DNA of 64,000 nucleotides from Deinococcus aestuarii (GCF_018863415.1 NZ_JAHKSN010000009.1:62001-126000); one strand, 5' to 3'; positions 32,637 through 50,016 are shown, numbered from the stretch's first letter. Numbers and translations are program-made. The notes: a model not told the origin generated them from the letters alone.

Positions 32637-33394
32637 CCCTCAAACAGCTTGGACAGACCCGCAGCGTCGTCGCGCCCGAGTTCGCGCTGCTCACGCCCGA
32701 GACGTTCATCCGCACGACCGTCGCCGAGTGGAAGAACACCGCCTGCATGGTCCACATCGCCCCCGTGATCGGCCAAGGCGCCCGCTTCACCCAGTTCACG
32801 GCGGAGATGGGACCGGGCGCGGAGGCGGTCTCCCCGCCGAAGGACATCCAGCGCTTCGTCTTCGTCCTGAACGGCGAGGTCGAACTCTCGGTGAACGGCG
32901 AGACCCACCGCCTGACCGAGTACGGCTACGCCTACCTCCCCGCCGGGACCGACCACACCCTGCGCGCCGAGAACGCGGCCCGCGTGAGCGTGTTCGAGAA
33001 GCGCTTTCACCCGCAACTGGAAGGCTTGCCCGCCCCCGCAGTCTTCCTCGGCAACGAGCGTCAGGTGCCCGGCACCGAGTTCGAGGGCGATCCCGGCCTG
33101 ATCGCCCGCAAGCTGCTCCCCGACGAGCCCAGCTTCGACTTCATCGTGACCACCATGAGCTACGCGCCGGGCGCCACCCTGCCCTACGTCGAGATTCACT
33201 ACATGGAACACGGACTGCTGATGCTGGAGGGCGAGGGCATCTACCGCCTCGGCGAACGCTTCCTGCCCGTGACGCGGGGCGACGTGATCTGGATGGGGGC
33301 GCACTGCCCGCAGTGGTACGGCGCCCTCGGGAAGACGTGGAGCAAATACCTCCTCTACAAGGACATGAACCGCCACCCGCTCGACATCCGGTAA
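32633..33394 (+). CDS. allE: (S)-ureidoglycine aminohydrolase
   Basis: A 253-residue bicupin that converts (S)-ureidoglycine to (S)-ureidoglycolate with release of ammonia. The C-terminal cupin holds the metal set Glu, His, His, Gln in [11 protein letters not shown] and HCPQWYG, as in known UGHases. [17 protein letters not shown] is the N-terminal cupin. Start is TTG at 32633, overlapping the allB stop (TTGA) with AGGAGG seven bases upstream; no ATG is available nearby. Confidence 0.92.
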
Positions 33395-33438
33395 GCCCGG
33401 GGGGTCGCCGTCTCACGGGTACAACGGCGCCTCCTGAC

Positions 33439-33453
33439 TGAAAAATCTTTTCA
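33439..33453. promoter_or_regulatory. Perfect palindrome before malic enzyme
   Basis: TGAAAAATCTTTTCA is a 6-3-6 perfect inverted repeat in the 100-base gap between allE and the malic enzyme gene. Operator-like, but distinct from the TTTATYT sites. It may mark a separate promoter. Confidence 0.45.
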
Positions 33454-33494
33454 ACCCTCGAAATCCGGAACATTCCCACCCGAGAGGAGCCGCC

Positions 33495-35234
<1,740 letters not shown>

Positions 35235-35254
35235 GGAATCCTGTGACCGGTGCC

Positions 35255-35294
35255 ATGGACACCCGTTTTCGACGGGGCAGGTGTCCATATTTAA
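35255..35294 (+). terminator. Terminator of malic enzyme gene
   Basis: ATGGACACC (35255-35263) and GGTGTCCAT (35280-35288) form a nine-pair stem with a 16-base loop, followed by an AT-rich ATTTAATT tail. It is 20 bases past the stop. Its tail runs into the left end of the inverted-repeat segment. Confidence 0.6.
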
Positions 35295-35655
35295 TTAATA
35301 CAAATTGACATATCTCTCCGCCACCTCCCTTGTGGCAGCCGTCGGACGAGTTGAGGGCCTTGTCCTCCAAGTCATTCTGTCCAAGTGGATTGGCTGGAAC
35401 CGGCCCGAACCTGTGGGGCTCCGGCGATCAGTCTCACCGGAAACGATCTGACGCACTCCACCCCTATGGGCGGGAGTTCGGCGAGCTGTCGCGGTTACTT
35501 TCGCCTTTTGCAAAAGGGTGGGTGCCATCTTGCAGGGGACTGTTAGCGGGTGCTCAGGCGCTGGCGTGAAAGCGTGATCTGTGGGACCGTAGTTGTTTCC
35601 CACATGTTGAAAACAATCTTGCCTTCCTTCCTTTCAACCCTCTTGTATTAATTAA
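35291..35655. mobile_element. 365-bp segment with perfect 13-bp inverted ends (MITE-like)
   Basis: TTAATTAATACAA (35291-35303) and TTGTATTAATTAA (35643-35655) are exact inverse complements enclosing 365 bases of lower GC content. In such a GC-rich genome two copies of TTAATTAA this close are striking. No transposase is encoded. A GTG-started minus frame of 102 codons (35295-35603) nearly fills the segment and ends inside the left repeat, but I do not recognise its product. No clear target-site duplication is visible. It may be a miniature element or a paired regulatory site. Confidence 0.45.
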
Positions 35656-36044
35656 GTCGATCTGGTGAGGCTCGTCCTCTTTGGAGGGTTCGGTAAAAAC
35701 GGCGCATGGGTTTTTCTCTAGAACGGGGGAGGCTGTCCCCACCACGCTGGGCGATCTCCCTCCCGCTTCCCCGGGCCGCCCACCGGGCCTGAGAGCGATG
35801 GGGGCGTGTGAGTGCTACGCGCTGACCGTCTCGCAGGAGACCGAGCCGAGCAGGCTGGCGCTGTATGCCGTGTCCCGTCACGTGGGGCGCAAGCTGGCGT
35901 TGCTCCTCTGAACGCGCTGCCCCGGGGACGGGCCATCGAGAACGCCGTGCCGACGTGGCGCGAGCGGACGCCGCAGGGCTAACGGCGGGCCGGGACGAGC
36001 CGCCTGAGCCGCGCCGAATCGTCGCGCACGCTTCCCGGCCCGTG
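35656..36044. other. Intergenic, no supported gene
   Basis: Nothing convincing is encoded. A plus-strand frame of 37 codons starts at 35798 (MGACECYALTVS) but lacks a clear ribosome-binding site. A basic minus frame is a composition effect. Confidence 0.4.
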
Positions 36045-36094
36045 ACCGAAGGGGCAGGGTGGCCCAATTCCACGCCGCCCCCTGCCCTTTCGGT
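36045..36094. other. Long hairpin beyond the GH2 gene
   Basis: ACCGAAGGGGCAGGG (36045-36059) pairs with CCCTGCCCTTTCGGT (36080-36094) with one G-T pair, around 20 bases. It lies 24 bases past the GH2 stop on that gene's strand, but no T run follows. It probably ends or protects that transcript. Confidence 0.5.
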
Positions 36095-36117
36095 TGTCCC
36101 CCGGGCTCTGCCTCGTC

Positions 36118-38019
<1,902 letters not shown>

Positions 38020-38500
38020 GCGGGGACTCTCCTTGGAGGGGGAAAGGGGCGGAGGGACGGGGACCACGGGCGCGGGGCTGCCAGCAAAGTGTGCCGGGGA
38101 TAGGCCAAGTCTTCCGTCAGCGTTCTCCCCGTCCGGCAGGGGTGCCCCCGCACGCAGGCCCGCAGAATACCGTCAGGCCCGGCCTCCGGCGGAGGCAGAC
38201 TTCACACCCGGGCCCCCCCGGGGGCGGGTGGACGGCGTTCGAGGCACGAAGACGGCTGTCCCCGGGGAGAGGGTGAAGCCCGGCACCACGTGGCGGGGCA
38301 CGGGCCGACGGCGCGGCGCACCCACCCTCCCCCCCCCGGCGAGGATCAGGCAACCCGGAGGCCCGGAGAACCCCGCGACGAGGTGAGGGGAAGCGACGGG
38401 CCGCTCACCGACACCGGCGGGCGGGGCGGGGCCCAACGCCGGGAGGCTGACCCGGACTCCCACGTCCAGGCCAGCCTCCCGTTCTTGAAGGGGAAAGGAG
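38020..38500. other. Intergenic, no supported gene
   Basis: Very GC-rich spacer. Open frames here have no recognisable product and no ribosome-binding sites. The GH2 promoter should lie in the left part, but no clear boxes were found. Confidence 0.4.
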
Positions 38501-38551
38501 CCGGAGGCCGTGGAATCGCCTGGGTCAGCCCCACCTGCTCCCGGCCTCCGG
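38501..38551 (-). other. 10-bp hairpin past a small gene
   Basis: CCGGAGGCCG (38501-38510) and CGGCCTCCGG (38542-38551) pair perfectly around 31 bases, just beyond the stop of the gene at 38560. A pyrimidine-rich TCCTTTCCCC run follows on the minus strand, so it may be a weak terminator. Confidence 0.45.
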
Positions 38552-38559
38552 TCTTCCAG

Positions 38560-38784
38560 CTACTCCTCGCCCGGCTGCTTGCTTCCTCCCCCCGAGGAGG
38601 CGCCGGGGCTGCCCTCCTCGACCTCGTAGCCCTCCTCGCTGCCGTAGCCGTAGCGGTCGTCGTCGGGGGTGCGGCGGTCGTCGGCCTCGGGGGGGCGGGT
38701 GTCGGCGGGGCTGCCGTAGCCCACGTCCGCCTCCGGGTCCGGCTGGCCGGAGGGCTGCGGGGTGGCCGTGTCTTGGTCCGTCAT
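38560..38784 (-). CDS. Small acidic disordered protein
   Basis: A 74-residue protein rich in Asp, Glu, Gly, Pro and Tyr, with repeated YG(S) units (VGYGSPAD, RYGYGSEEGYE). It is almost surely disordered. GGGAGG stands seven bases before the ATG at 38784. It resembles the 67-residue protein at 11170 in composition only. Family unknown. Confidence 0.6.
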   Translation of the reverse strand: MTDQDTATPQPSGQPDPEADVGYGSPADTRPPEADDRRTPDDDRYGYGSEEGYEVEEGSPGASSGGGSKQPGEE

Positions 38785-38878
38785 AGGGGTACCTCCCGCG
38801 CTCAGGATGCACGCTCGGCCCGCTCCCACCCGCCTGGGCCAAGAAAGCTTCAACGCCGCCCCGGGATGGCCCCCGCCC

Positions 38879-39316
38879 TCAGGGCTGGCGCAGAAGGTGT
38901 GCCATGTACCGCTCGGAGAGAAACTGCACCAGGTCTTCTGCGACCCCCGCGGGGTCCGGCGTCACGGGCTGGGTGAAGGGCTCGGGCAGGCAGAAGCGGT
39001 TGATCCGGGCGCCCTCGACGACGAAGCGCTCGGAGTAGGTGACGACCATCGGGAGGAGGGCCTTGAGCACGGGGGAGCGCAGGCCCTCCACCGGCAGCCG
39101 GGCGACGGCGACGAGGGTGAGGTCGGCGGCCACGTTCTCCCGGGGCGGCACGTCGAGGGCGTGCCTGACGTGCACCTCCTCGAAGCCCCGCCGCTCCAGG
39201 GCCGCCCCGACCGCGCCCTGCACCCCCGCGAGGTAGGGCCCGGCCCGCGCCTCCAGCTCCGCGCGGGCGCGCAGGAGCCGGGCAAAGTCGAGGGCATTCG
39301 GGGAGGGAAGGGTCAT
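38879..39316 (-). CDS. Hypothetical protein
   Basis: A 145-residue protein I do not recognise. It has a helical N-terminal half (ALDFARLLRARAELEARAGPYLAGVQGAVGAALERRGF), a beta strand region (ENVAADLTLVAVARLPVEG) and the motif VVTYSERFVVEG. No membrane segment. GGAGG is nine bases before the ATG at 39316, which is preferred over longer frames reaching 39487. It is not obviously linked to its neighbours. Confidence 0.6.
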   Translation of the reverse strand: MTLPSPNALDFARLLRARAELEARAGPYLAGVQGAVGAALERRGFEEVHVRHALDVPPRENVAADLTLVAVARLPVEGLRSPVLKALLPMVVTYSERFVVEGARINRFCLPEPFTQPVTPDPAGVAEDLVQFLSERYMAHLLRQP

Positions 39317-39839
39317 GGGCGCAAACCTCCACGTGGGGGCGGGCCAGCGGGGCCCCGGCGTCGTAGAGAGCAGGAGGGCGACGAGTCGCAGGATGACGCC
39401 GGGCACGGGCGGGTCATCCCGCCCAGCATAGGAGGCGGGGGCGCCCCCCGGATGGAGGGACGGTGGGGACACGATCAGACTTTTCACCCCCTTCGCCTCA
39501 CCTGACGCCGCAGGGCCTCATCGGAGGGCCCCGCCGGGGCGTGGCAGGAGACCACCGCCTCTCTTCAACCTGTGGGCACGGGGCCACCCGCCAGGGCGGG
39601 GGGAGGGGCACGCCCACAGACCCGGGAGGAGTGCGGCCCGCTCCGTCCCCTCTGCCGATCTCCCCACACGAGCGGGGGGCGGGGTTGGTGTCCGGGGCGG
39701 CAACGTGAAGCAAACCTATGGCCCGGCACAGGGGGAGCTTCTTGTGCTCACGCCTCCGGGAGGGCAACGATAGGAGCCTCGCCAGCAGAAATCTCCCACC
39801 TTGGGGAAGGGCTGCGGCACCCTGGAAGGGAGGGCACAG
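39317..39839. other. Intergenic, no supported gene
   Basis: About 520 GC-rich bases between divergent genes. No frame here has a recognisable product. Promoters for both neighbours should be inside, but no clear -35/-10 pair was found. Confidence 0.4.
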
Positions 39840-40253
39840 ATGACAGCAGAGCAGGTGGCGCGCGGGCTGGGCTGGTTCAGCATCGGGCTGGGCGCCGTGG
39901 AGGTGATCGCCCCCGGGAGGTTGCTCCGGTTCCTGGGCGTGGAAGACGAGCGGGCCCCCCTCGTGCGGGCGTACGGCCTGCGCGAGATCGTGGCGGGGCT
40001 GGGCCTCCTCACCCAGCCGGGGGCGCGGGCGACCTGGGTTTGGTCGCGGGTGGCGGGCGACGTGCTCGACCTCGCGACCCTGGGGGCGGCGCAGACGGAC
40101 GAGCACCCCGCCGCGCGCAAACGGGCGGGCAACGCGCTTGCCATGATCACCGCGATCACGGTCGTGGACGTGCTGGTGGCCCGGGCGCTGACCCTGGAGC
40201 AGGCCGAACCCCCGACCCTGTGGGAACGGATCACCGGAAGGGGGGACCGCTGA
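39840..40253 (+). CDS. Small membrane protein, operon leader
   Basis: A 137-residue protein with three to four weakly hydrophobic helices ([49 protein letters not shown]). The pattern [21 protein letters not shown] is common in proteins encoded next to SRPBCC cyclase-like genes. Function unknown. GGAGG is six bases before the ATG at 39840. Its stop overlaps the next start (TGATG), so it belongs to the three-gene operon ending in the dehydrogenase. Confidence 0.7.
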   Translation: MTAEQVARGLGWFSIGLGAVEVIAPGRLLRFLGVEDERAPLVRAYGLREIVAGLGLLTQPGARATWVWSRVAGDVLDLATLGAAQTDEHPAARKRAGNALAMITAITVVDVLVARALTLEQAEPPTLWERITGRGDR

Positions 40254-41004
40254 TGGCGCAGACAACGGCGAGCGGGTCGCAGGTCAGCCCGCAGAACTCC
40301 AGCCCCGCCGAGCGGCTGCTCTTCGGCGGCCTGGGCGTGGGGTTGATTCTCCTGAGCCTGCGGCAGAAGGGAAATTCGGGCGTCTTCCTGGGCACGAGCG
40401 GCGCCCTGCTCCTCTCGGGCGCGGCGATGGGGCGCAGCGTCGGCAGCGCCGTCACCCAGGTCCGCCGCACGGAGGACGACCAGATCGCCGTGGCGCGGGC
40501 CGTCACCATCGGCAAGCCGGTGGACGAGCTGTACGCCTTCTGGCGCGACTTCGAGAACCTGCCGCGCTTCATGGACCACCTCGAATCCGTCAAGGTGCAG
40601 GATGGCGACGGCCGACGCTCGCACTGGGTCGCCAAGGCCCCGGCGGGCACGACCGTGGAGTGGGACGCGGAGATCACCGGGGACGAGCCCGGGCGCCGGA
40701 TCGCGTGGCGCTCGCTGGAGGGGGCGACCGTTCCCAACGAGGGACACGTGGAGTTCCGGCCCGCGCCGGGGGACTGGGGCACCGAGATCCACGTGTCGCT
40801 GACCTACCGCCCGCCGGGAGGCACCCTGGGCGCGGTGGTCGCGCGGCTGCTCGGCGAGGACCCGGGCGTGCAGGTGGGAGAGGACCTGCGGCGGCTCAAG
40901 CGGCTGCTGGAGGTCGGGCAGGAACCCACGACCGAGGGGCAGCCCAGCGCCCGCAAGGGCGTGATGAAGGCGGAGGCGAAGATGTACGACAACCGGAGAA
41001 GCTC

Positions 41005-41008
<4 letters not shown>
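40253..41008 (+). CDS. SRPBCC (cyclase/dehydrase-like) membrane protein
   Basis: A 251-residue protein. Residues about 18-65 form hydrophobic helices ([29 protein letters not shown]). The rest is a START-like SRPBCC domain: [31 protein letters not shown], then [31 protein letters not shown] and a C-terminal helix. Such domains bind hydrophobic ligands. The gene overlaps both neighbours, so it is made together with the dehydrogenase; a functional link is inferred only. Confidence 0.8.
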
Positions 41009-42213
<1,205 letters not shown>

Positions 42214-42227
42214 GGCAGGCAAGAAAA

Positions 42228-42259
42228 GGGGCCCTCCAGTGCGGGGGCCCCGCTTTTTT
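42228..42259 (+). terminator. Rho-independent terminator
   Basis: GGGGCCC (42228-42234) and GGGCCCC (42245-42251) form the stem, followed after two bases by six T residues. It lies 15 bases past the dehydrogenase stop. Confidence 0.85.
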
Positions 42260-42300
42260 CTCCCTCTCCCCTCGAGGGAGAGGGCCGGGGTGAGGGGGCG
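42260..42300. repeat. GC-rich palindromic repeat B2
   Basis: CCCTCTCCCCTCGAGGGAGAGGG is nearly a self-complementary hairpin, followed by CCGGGGTGAGGG. This motif is common as a dispersed repeat in many bacteria. It begins directly after the terminator. Confidence 0.55.
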
Positions 42301-42363
42301 TGTGACCAATTCAACCGCCAGCAAGATGCCTTCGCCCTTCTCACCGTCCTCGGACGCCCCGCC

Positions 42364-42402
42364 CGTTCACCCCCTCCCCTCGAGGGGGAGGAGCTTTTGA
42401 TG
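42364..42402. repeat. GC-rich palindromic repeat B3
   Basis: CCCCCTCCCCTCGAGGGGGAGGAGC repeats the B2 core (CCCCTCGAGGG) about 100 bases away and is followed by TTTTGATGCC. It sits just past the livF stop. Confidence 0.55.
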
Positions 42403-42440
42403 CCTTCGCCGAAAGCTTTGGCGGCGGCGGCAGAGGAGTT

Positions 42441-45981
<3,541 letters not shown>

Positions 45982-46391
45982 GGGCCTCCAGGTCGGGAAA
46001 AGGGCGAGGGCAACGTCGGAACGCTCCCTGGGGACGGGCCGCGCCAGTACGGGGGAACAAGGGTGCTTTGCCCACAATACGTGCTTTGGCACACGGCCGT
46101 CACCGCCGGCGGAGGCGGTGCAGAAACGCCCGGCGCGCGGGAGTGGGCGTGAGCGTCCTTCCCCGGGCAGCGCCGGGGCCCACCCGTCTACAGCCCGCCG
46201 GAGAACCGAGGCCGCCCACCCCACGAGGACCCGGGGGAGGGTGGGGCGAGAGCACCCGCCAGATCCGGAACCTGCCACGGGAAGCCCCCAGGTGATCGAT
46301 GGCGGCGGAACCTCCGGACGATCCCTCGCACTTGTCCCGGTGTGATTCGCTGACGACGCGGCAAGGCCAGGTGCGCCCCTCTTCCGGACTT
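45982..46391. other. Intergenic upstream of livH
   Basis: About 400 GC-rich bases between divergent livH and the GGDEF/EAL gene. No supported gene. No clear promoter boxes were found for livH. Confidence 0.4.
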
Positions 46392-46421
46392 TTTCTTGCC
46401 TAAGCAACCTTAGGCAAGAAA
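46392..46421. promoter_or_regulatory. 13-bp perfect inverted repeat, operator-like
   Basis: TTTCTTGCCTAAG (46392-46404) and CTTAGGCAAGAAA (46409-46421) are exact inverse complements with a CAAC loop. It lies between divergent livH and the GGDEF/EAL gene, about 90 bases before the latter. The TTGCCTAAG arm resembles sites of DtxR/MntR-type metal regulators, a likeness only. No T tract follows, so a terminator is unlikely. Confidence 0.5.
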
Positions 46422-46495
46422 TCCACCCTTGCCGAGCCGTCCGGCGTGACGGGATCGGGGAGAGGGTCTGTAAGATTTCTGTGAGGAATGCTGGC

Positions 46496-46501
46496 TATCC
46501 T
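46496..46501 (+). promoter_or_regulatory. -10 box for leaderless GGDEF/EAL transcript
   Basis: TATCCT lies six bases before the ATG at 46508, with no Shine-Dalgarno sequence between. This fits a leaderless mRNA. Confidence 0.5.
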
Positions 46502-46507
46502 TGAAGA

Positions 46508-48895
46508 ATGAGGGGCTTTTCCAGCAGCCTGCGTCTGCCGCCGAGCCGCTCGCGCCGGGCCGTCTGGTTTTCGCTGCGGCTCAAGGTGCTGCTCTCGTTG
46601 GCGCTGGCGGGGCTGTGTCTGATGGGATCGTTGGGGGCCCTGCTGCCCACGCTCGTCGTGACGCGCTTCGACCGTCAGGAGGAGCGGCGAATGCACGCGG
46701 ATACGCTGCGGGTGGCCCGGGCGCTGGAGACCGAGCTAGAGAGCCTGAGTACCTACGTCCTGAACTGGTCGGCGTGGGACGACACGCACGCGTACGTGCA
46801 GCGGCCCAGCCGTGCCTACGAGGCTTCCAATCTGATTCCGGGCAGCTTCGAGGCGGGGCGGCTGAACCTGATCGTCTTTTTGAACCGGCGGGGCGACCTC
46901 GTGACGACCCAGGCCTACGATCTCGCCGGGCACCGGCTGGTCCCGTCGGAGGAGCTCACCGGCGAGCTGTTGCGGCGGTCGGGCTCCCTGCTGCGGCCCC
47001 AGGGGGAAGAGGACATGCGGCGGGGGATCGTGACGCTGGCCTCGGGGTCCTGGCTGCTCGCCGCTCGGCCGATCCTGACGAGCGCGGGCCGGGGGCCGTC
47101 GGCGGGAACCCTGGTGATGGGCCGCGAACTGACCCCCACCCTGCTGAGGGAACTCAAACGCGACGCCGGGCTCGCCCTGACGGTCATGCCCACGCCGGAA
47201 CGCCTGGTGGAGCGGGTGGCGCGGGCGCCGGGGGGGGTGCTCGTTCAGGCGCGCGACGAGGGGCGGCTGGAGGGCTTCACGGTCGTGCGGGACCTGGCGG
47301 GCCGCCCCAGCCTGACGCTGATGGTGGGGGCCGACCGCGAGGACCACGCCAACGGCGTCGTGACGGCCAGGACGATCCTGATCGCCGTGTTCGCCGTCGT
47401 CTTGCTCTTCACGGTCCTGACGATGACGCTGGTCGAGCGGCTGGTCCTGCGGCGGCTGGGGCGCTACCGCAGGCAGGTGCGCAAGATCATGCGGGGGGGC
47501 CAGCTCACCAGCCGCTTTCCGGTGGGAGGGCGCGACGAACTCAGCGACCTGGGGCACGCCTTGAACGCGCTGCTGGACCAGACCGAGCACAGCCAGCGGC
47601 GCCTGGAGCACCAGGCCGCCCACGACGAGCTCACGGGGCTGCCCAACCGCTTCGCCTTCAAGCAGACCCTGGGGGCCTTGATGGGCCGGGGGGAGCCCTT
47701 CGCGGTGGTCTTGATCGACCTCGACAACTTCAAGGGCATCAACGACACCCTCGGCCACGAGGTCGGCGACGAGGTGCTGCGCCTGGGGGCCGCGCGTCTG
47801 GCGCAGGCCCTGCCCCCGGGTGCCCTGCTCGCGCGTCTGGGCGGCGACGAGTTCGCCCTGCTCCTGCCGGGTGTCGCGGACGGGGAGACGGCCGGGCGCC
47901 GCGCCCGCGCCCTGCTGGGCACCCTGGCCCCCCCCCTGCCCACGAGCGCCGCCGAGCTGCGGGTCCAGGCCAGCGCGGGCCTCAGTCTGTGGCCCGCCGA
48001 CGGCGCCGACGAGTCGGCCCTGCTCCAGTACGCCGACCTCGCCATGTACCGGGCCAAGGCCACCGGGGGCGGCGTGCAGCGGTACCACGCGGGCCTCTCG
48101 CAAGAAGCCCAGCGCCGCAACGAACTGGAGCGCAGCCTTCAGGACGTGCTGGGACGGGGCGAACTGTGGCTCGCCTATCAACCGGTGGTGGCCCTCGCCT
48201 CGGGCCAGACGGTGGGCTGCGAGGCGTTGCTGCGCTGGCAAAGCCCCGTGCACGGGGCGGTGTCCCCCGCCGACTTCATCCCCCTGGCCGAGGAGCGGGG
48301 ACTGATCCGCGAGATCGGGGCCTGGGTGCTGCGCGAGGCCTGCACGCTCGCCGCGCGCTGGCAGCGCGAGGGGCGGGGGGTCAAGGTCGCGGTGAACGTG
48401 AGTGCCGTGCAACTGCGTGACCCCCACTTCGCGCGTGAGGTGGCGGCCACGCTGCGCTCGGCGGGACTGTGCCCGTCGGGGCTGGAACTGGAGGTGACCG
48501 AGACGGCGGTGATGGCAGACCTGGGGGCGGCGACGCGGCAACTGGCGGAGGTGCGCGCCCTGGGGGTGTCGGTGGCACTCGACGACTTCGGGACCGGGTA
48601 CGCCAGCCTGGAACTGGTGCGGGAATTGCCGCTGGACAAGCTCAAGCTCGACCGCTCGTTCGTGACGGGGGCCGAGCGCGACACGCGGCGGCAGGTGATC
48701 GTGGCGTCGGTGATCCACCTGGCCGGGGACCTGGGGCTGACGGTGGTGGCCGAGGGGCTCGAGACCGCGGCGCAGCGCGACATGCTGCTGGCGCTGGGCT
48801 GCCCCCTGGCCCAGGGCTACCTCTACGCCCGGCCCCTCCCCCCGGAGGAGTTGCGCCGCCACCTCACCGGGGAGACCGTCCCCCTGGGGGCGTAG
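46508..48895 (+). CDS. CHASE4-HAMP-GGDEF-EAL cyclic-di-GMP enzyme
   Basis: A 795-residue membrane protein. One helix (about 22-50), a periplasmic CHASE4-like domain with YVLNWSAWDDTHAYVQ (about 50-280), a second helix (about 290-315), HAMP, GGDEF domain with intact GGDEF at 445-449, and EAL domain with EAL at 572-574. EAL catalytic blocks are all present (NVSAVQL, ELEVTETAVM, DDFGTGYASL, KLDRSFV, VVAEGLET, AQGYLYARP). Both synthesis and breakdown of cyclic-di-GMP are chemically possible. An RxxD inhibitory site is not evident. It senses an external signal. Leaderless start. Confidence 0.92.
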   Translation: MRGFSSSLRLPPSRSRRAVWFSLRLKVLLSLALAGLCLMGSLGALLPTLVVTRFDRQEERRMHADTLRVARALETELESLSTYVLNWSAWDDTHAYVQRPSRAYEASNLIPGSFEAGRLNLIVFLNRRGDLVTTQAYDLAGHRLVPSEELTGELLRRSGSLLRPQGEEDMRRGIVTLASGSWLLAARPILTSAGRGPSAGTLVMGRELTPTLLRELKRDAGLALTVMPTPERLVERVARAPGGVLVQARDEGRLEGFTVVRDLAGRPSLTLMVGADREDHANGVVTARTILIAVFAVVLLFTVLTMTLVERLVLRRLGRYRRQVRKIMRGGQLTSRFPVGGRDELSDLGHALNALLDQTEHSQRRLEHQAAHDELTGLPNRFAFKQTLGALMGRGEPFAVVLIDLDNFKGINDTLGHEVGDEVLRLGAARLAQALPPGALLARLGGDEFALLLPGVADGETAGRRARALLGTLAPPLPTSAAELRVQASAGLSLWPADGADESALLQYADLAMYRAKATGGGVQRYHAGLSQEAQRRNELERSLQDVLGRGELWLAYQPVVALASGQTVGCEALLRWQSPVHGAVSPADFIPLAEERGLIREIGAWVLREACTLAARWQREGRGVKVAVNVSAVQLRDPHFAREVAATLRSAGLCPSGLELEVTETAVMADLGAATRQLAEVRALGVSVALDDFGTGYASLELVRELPLDKLKLDRSFVTGAERDTRRQVIVASVIHLAGDLGLTVVAEGLETAAQRDMLLALGCPLAQGYLYARPLPPEELRRHLTGETVPLGA

Positions 48896-48978
48896 GGCGG
48901 CGGGGGCACGGCCCGCGTCCGCCGGGTGCCCCCTGGCCCACGCGGCGCCGCCGAAGCCTTATCCTCGGCCCCGTCGTG

Positions 48979-49893
48979 ATGGACGAGCGTGCCCAGACCC
49001 TTCCGCTCGGCGCCCTGGCGCTGGGGGCGCTCGCCGTGGCCCTGTGGAGCAGCTCGACGGTGGTGGAAAAGGTGCTGCTGGAGAGCCTTCCGCCGATTAC
49101 CCTGCTCGCCTGGCAGCTCGGGATCAGCGTGACCGTGCTGTGGGGTGCCCTGCTCCTGGGCCGCCGGGGCGTGGCGCACGGCACGTGGCACCTGGGGTGG
49201 CCGGGGCTGGTGCAGCCGGGACTCGCCAACCTGCTGCTCCTGCTCGGGCTTTCCCTGACGAGCGCGAACACCTTCTCGCTGCTCAACTCGTGTGAGACGG
49301 TTTTCGGTTTGATCTTCGCGCGGGCGCTGCTGGGGGAACGGGTGGGCCGGGCCACGGCGGTCCTCGCCGGGTTCGCCACCCTGGGCGTGATACTCGTGGC
49401 CCTGGGAGCCCCGCAGGAGGACGGGGCGAGCACCTGGGCCGGGGTGGGGCTGGTGCTCGGCGGCACGGTCTTCGCCTCGCTGTACGGGGTGGTGAGCCGT
49501 CCCGCCGCCGCCGCGCCGGACACCCACCCGCTCTTGCTGACGGCGCTGCACCAGACGTTCGGCCTCGGGGTCGTGCTCGCCGCGTGGGCGCTGGCGCTGG
49601 AGCGCGGGGAGGGCGCGACCCTGGGCGGGGTGGCGCCCGCCACCTGGGCGTGGGCGGCCCTGGCGGGCCTCTTTCAATACGCCGTGCCCTTCTGGCTCTT
49701 CCTGACCGCGCTGCGGCGGCTGAGCGCCAGCGCCGTGTCGCTGCTCTTCACGCTGGGGCCGGTCTTTGTGATCGTCCTCGCCTTCCTGGTCCTGGGGGAA
49801 TGGCTCACCCCCCTCCAGTGGGGCGGGGCCGTGCTCACGCTGGTCTCCCTCACGCTGATCGCGGCGTGGCCGGGGCGCGGCGCACCCCCCTGA
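48979..49893 (+). CDS. EamA/DMT-family transporter
   Basis: A 304-residue, ten-helix drug/metabolite transporter with two EamA repeats: ALWSSSTVVEKVLLESLPPITLLAWQLGIS at the start and FLVLGEWLTPLQWGGAVLTLVSLTLIA at the end. LTSANTFSLLNSCETVFGLIFARALLGE is the typical helix 3-4 region. Substrate unknown. A TATCCT box at 48960-48965 precedes the start; ATG 48979 is used, with GTG 48976 as an equal alternative. Confidence 0.85.
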   Translation: MDERAQTLPLGALALGALAVALWSSSTVVEKVLLESLPPITLLAWQLGISVTVLWGALLLGRRGVAHGTWHLGWPGLVQPGLANLLLLLGLSLTSANTFSLLNSCETVFGLIFARALLGERVGRATAVLAGFATLGVILVALGAPQEDGASTWAGVGLVLGGTVFASLYGVVSRPAAAAPDTHPLLLTALHQTFGLGVVLAAWALALERGEGATLGGVAPATWAWAALAGLFQYAVPFWLFLTALRRLSASAVSLLFTLGPVFVIVLAFLVLGEWLTPLQWGGAVLTLVSLTLIAAWPGRGAPP

Positions 49894-49979
49894 GGGCCAC
49901 GCGGAAGGTCACGCCGAGGTGGGGCGGAAGGTGGACGGAACCGAACGCCCCGGGGCTGCGCCGACCGTCTTCGGGAAAG

Positions 49980-50016
49980 CCGTTGCCCCACCGCACAAAC
50001 GCCGGTGGGGCAACGG
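49980..50016. terminator. Bidirectional hairpin between convergent genes
   Basis: CCGTTGCCCCACCG-type arms of 14 bases (49980-49993 and 50003-50016) pair perfectly around nine bases. It sits between the EamA stop and the stop of the convergent gene at 50035. No T tract is present, but position and strength suggest a shared transcript end. Confidence 0.6.

Noticed and set aside
35295..35603. 102-codon minus-strand frame inside the inverted-repeat segment
   Set aside because: GTG start without ribosome-binding site, basic low-complexity product and no recognised family. It may be chance.
35798..35911. 37-codon plus-strand frame (MGACECYALTVS...)
   Set aside because: No convincing ribosome-binding site or -10 box, and no family likeness.
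38173..38463. 96-codon minus-strand frame upstream of the GH2 gene
   Set aside because: Pro/Gly/Arg composition typical of random frames in GC-rich DNA, and no ribosome-binding site.
46392..46421. Reading the 13-bp inverted repeat as a terminator
   Set aside because: No T tract follows on either strand in a useful position, and it lies at the 5' side of both neighbouring genes.
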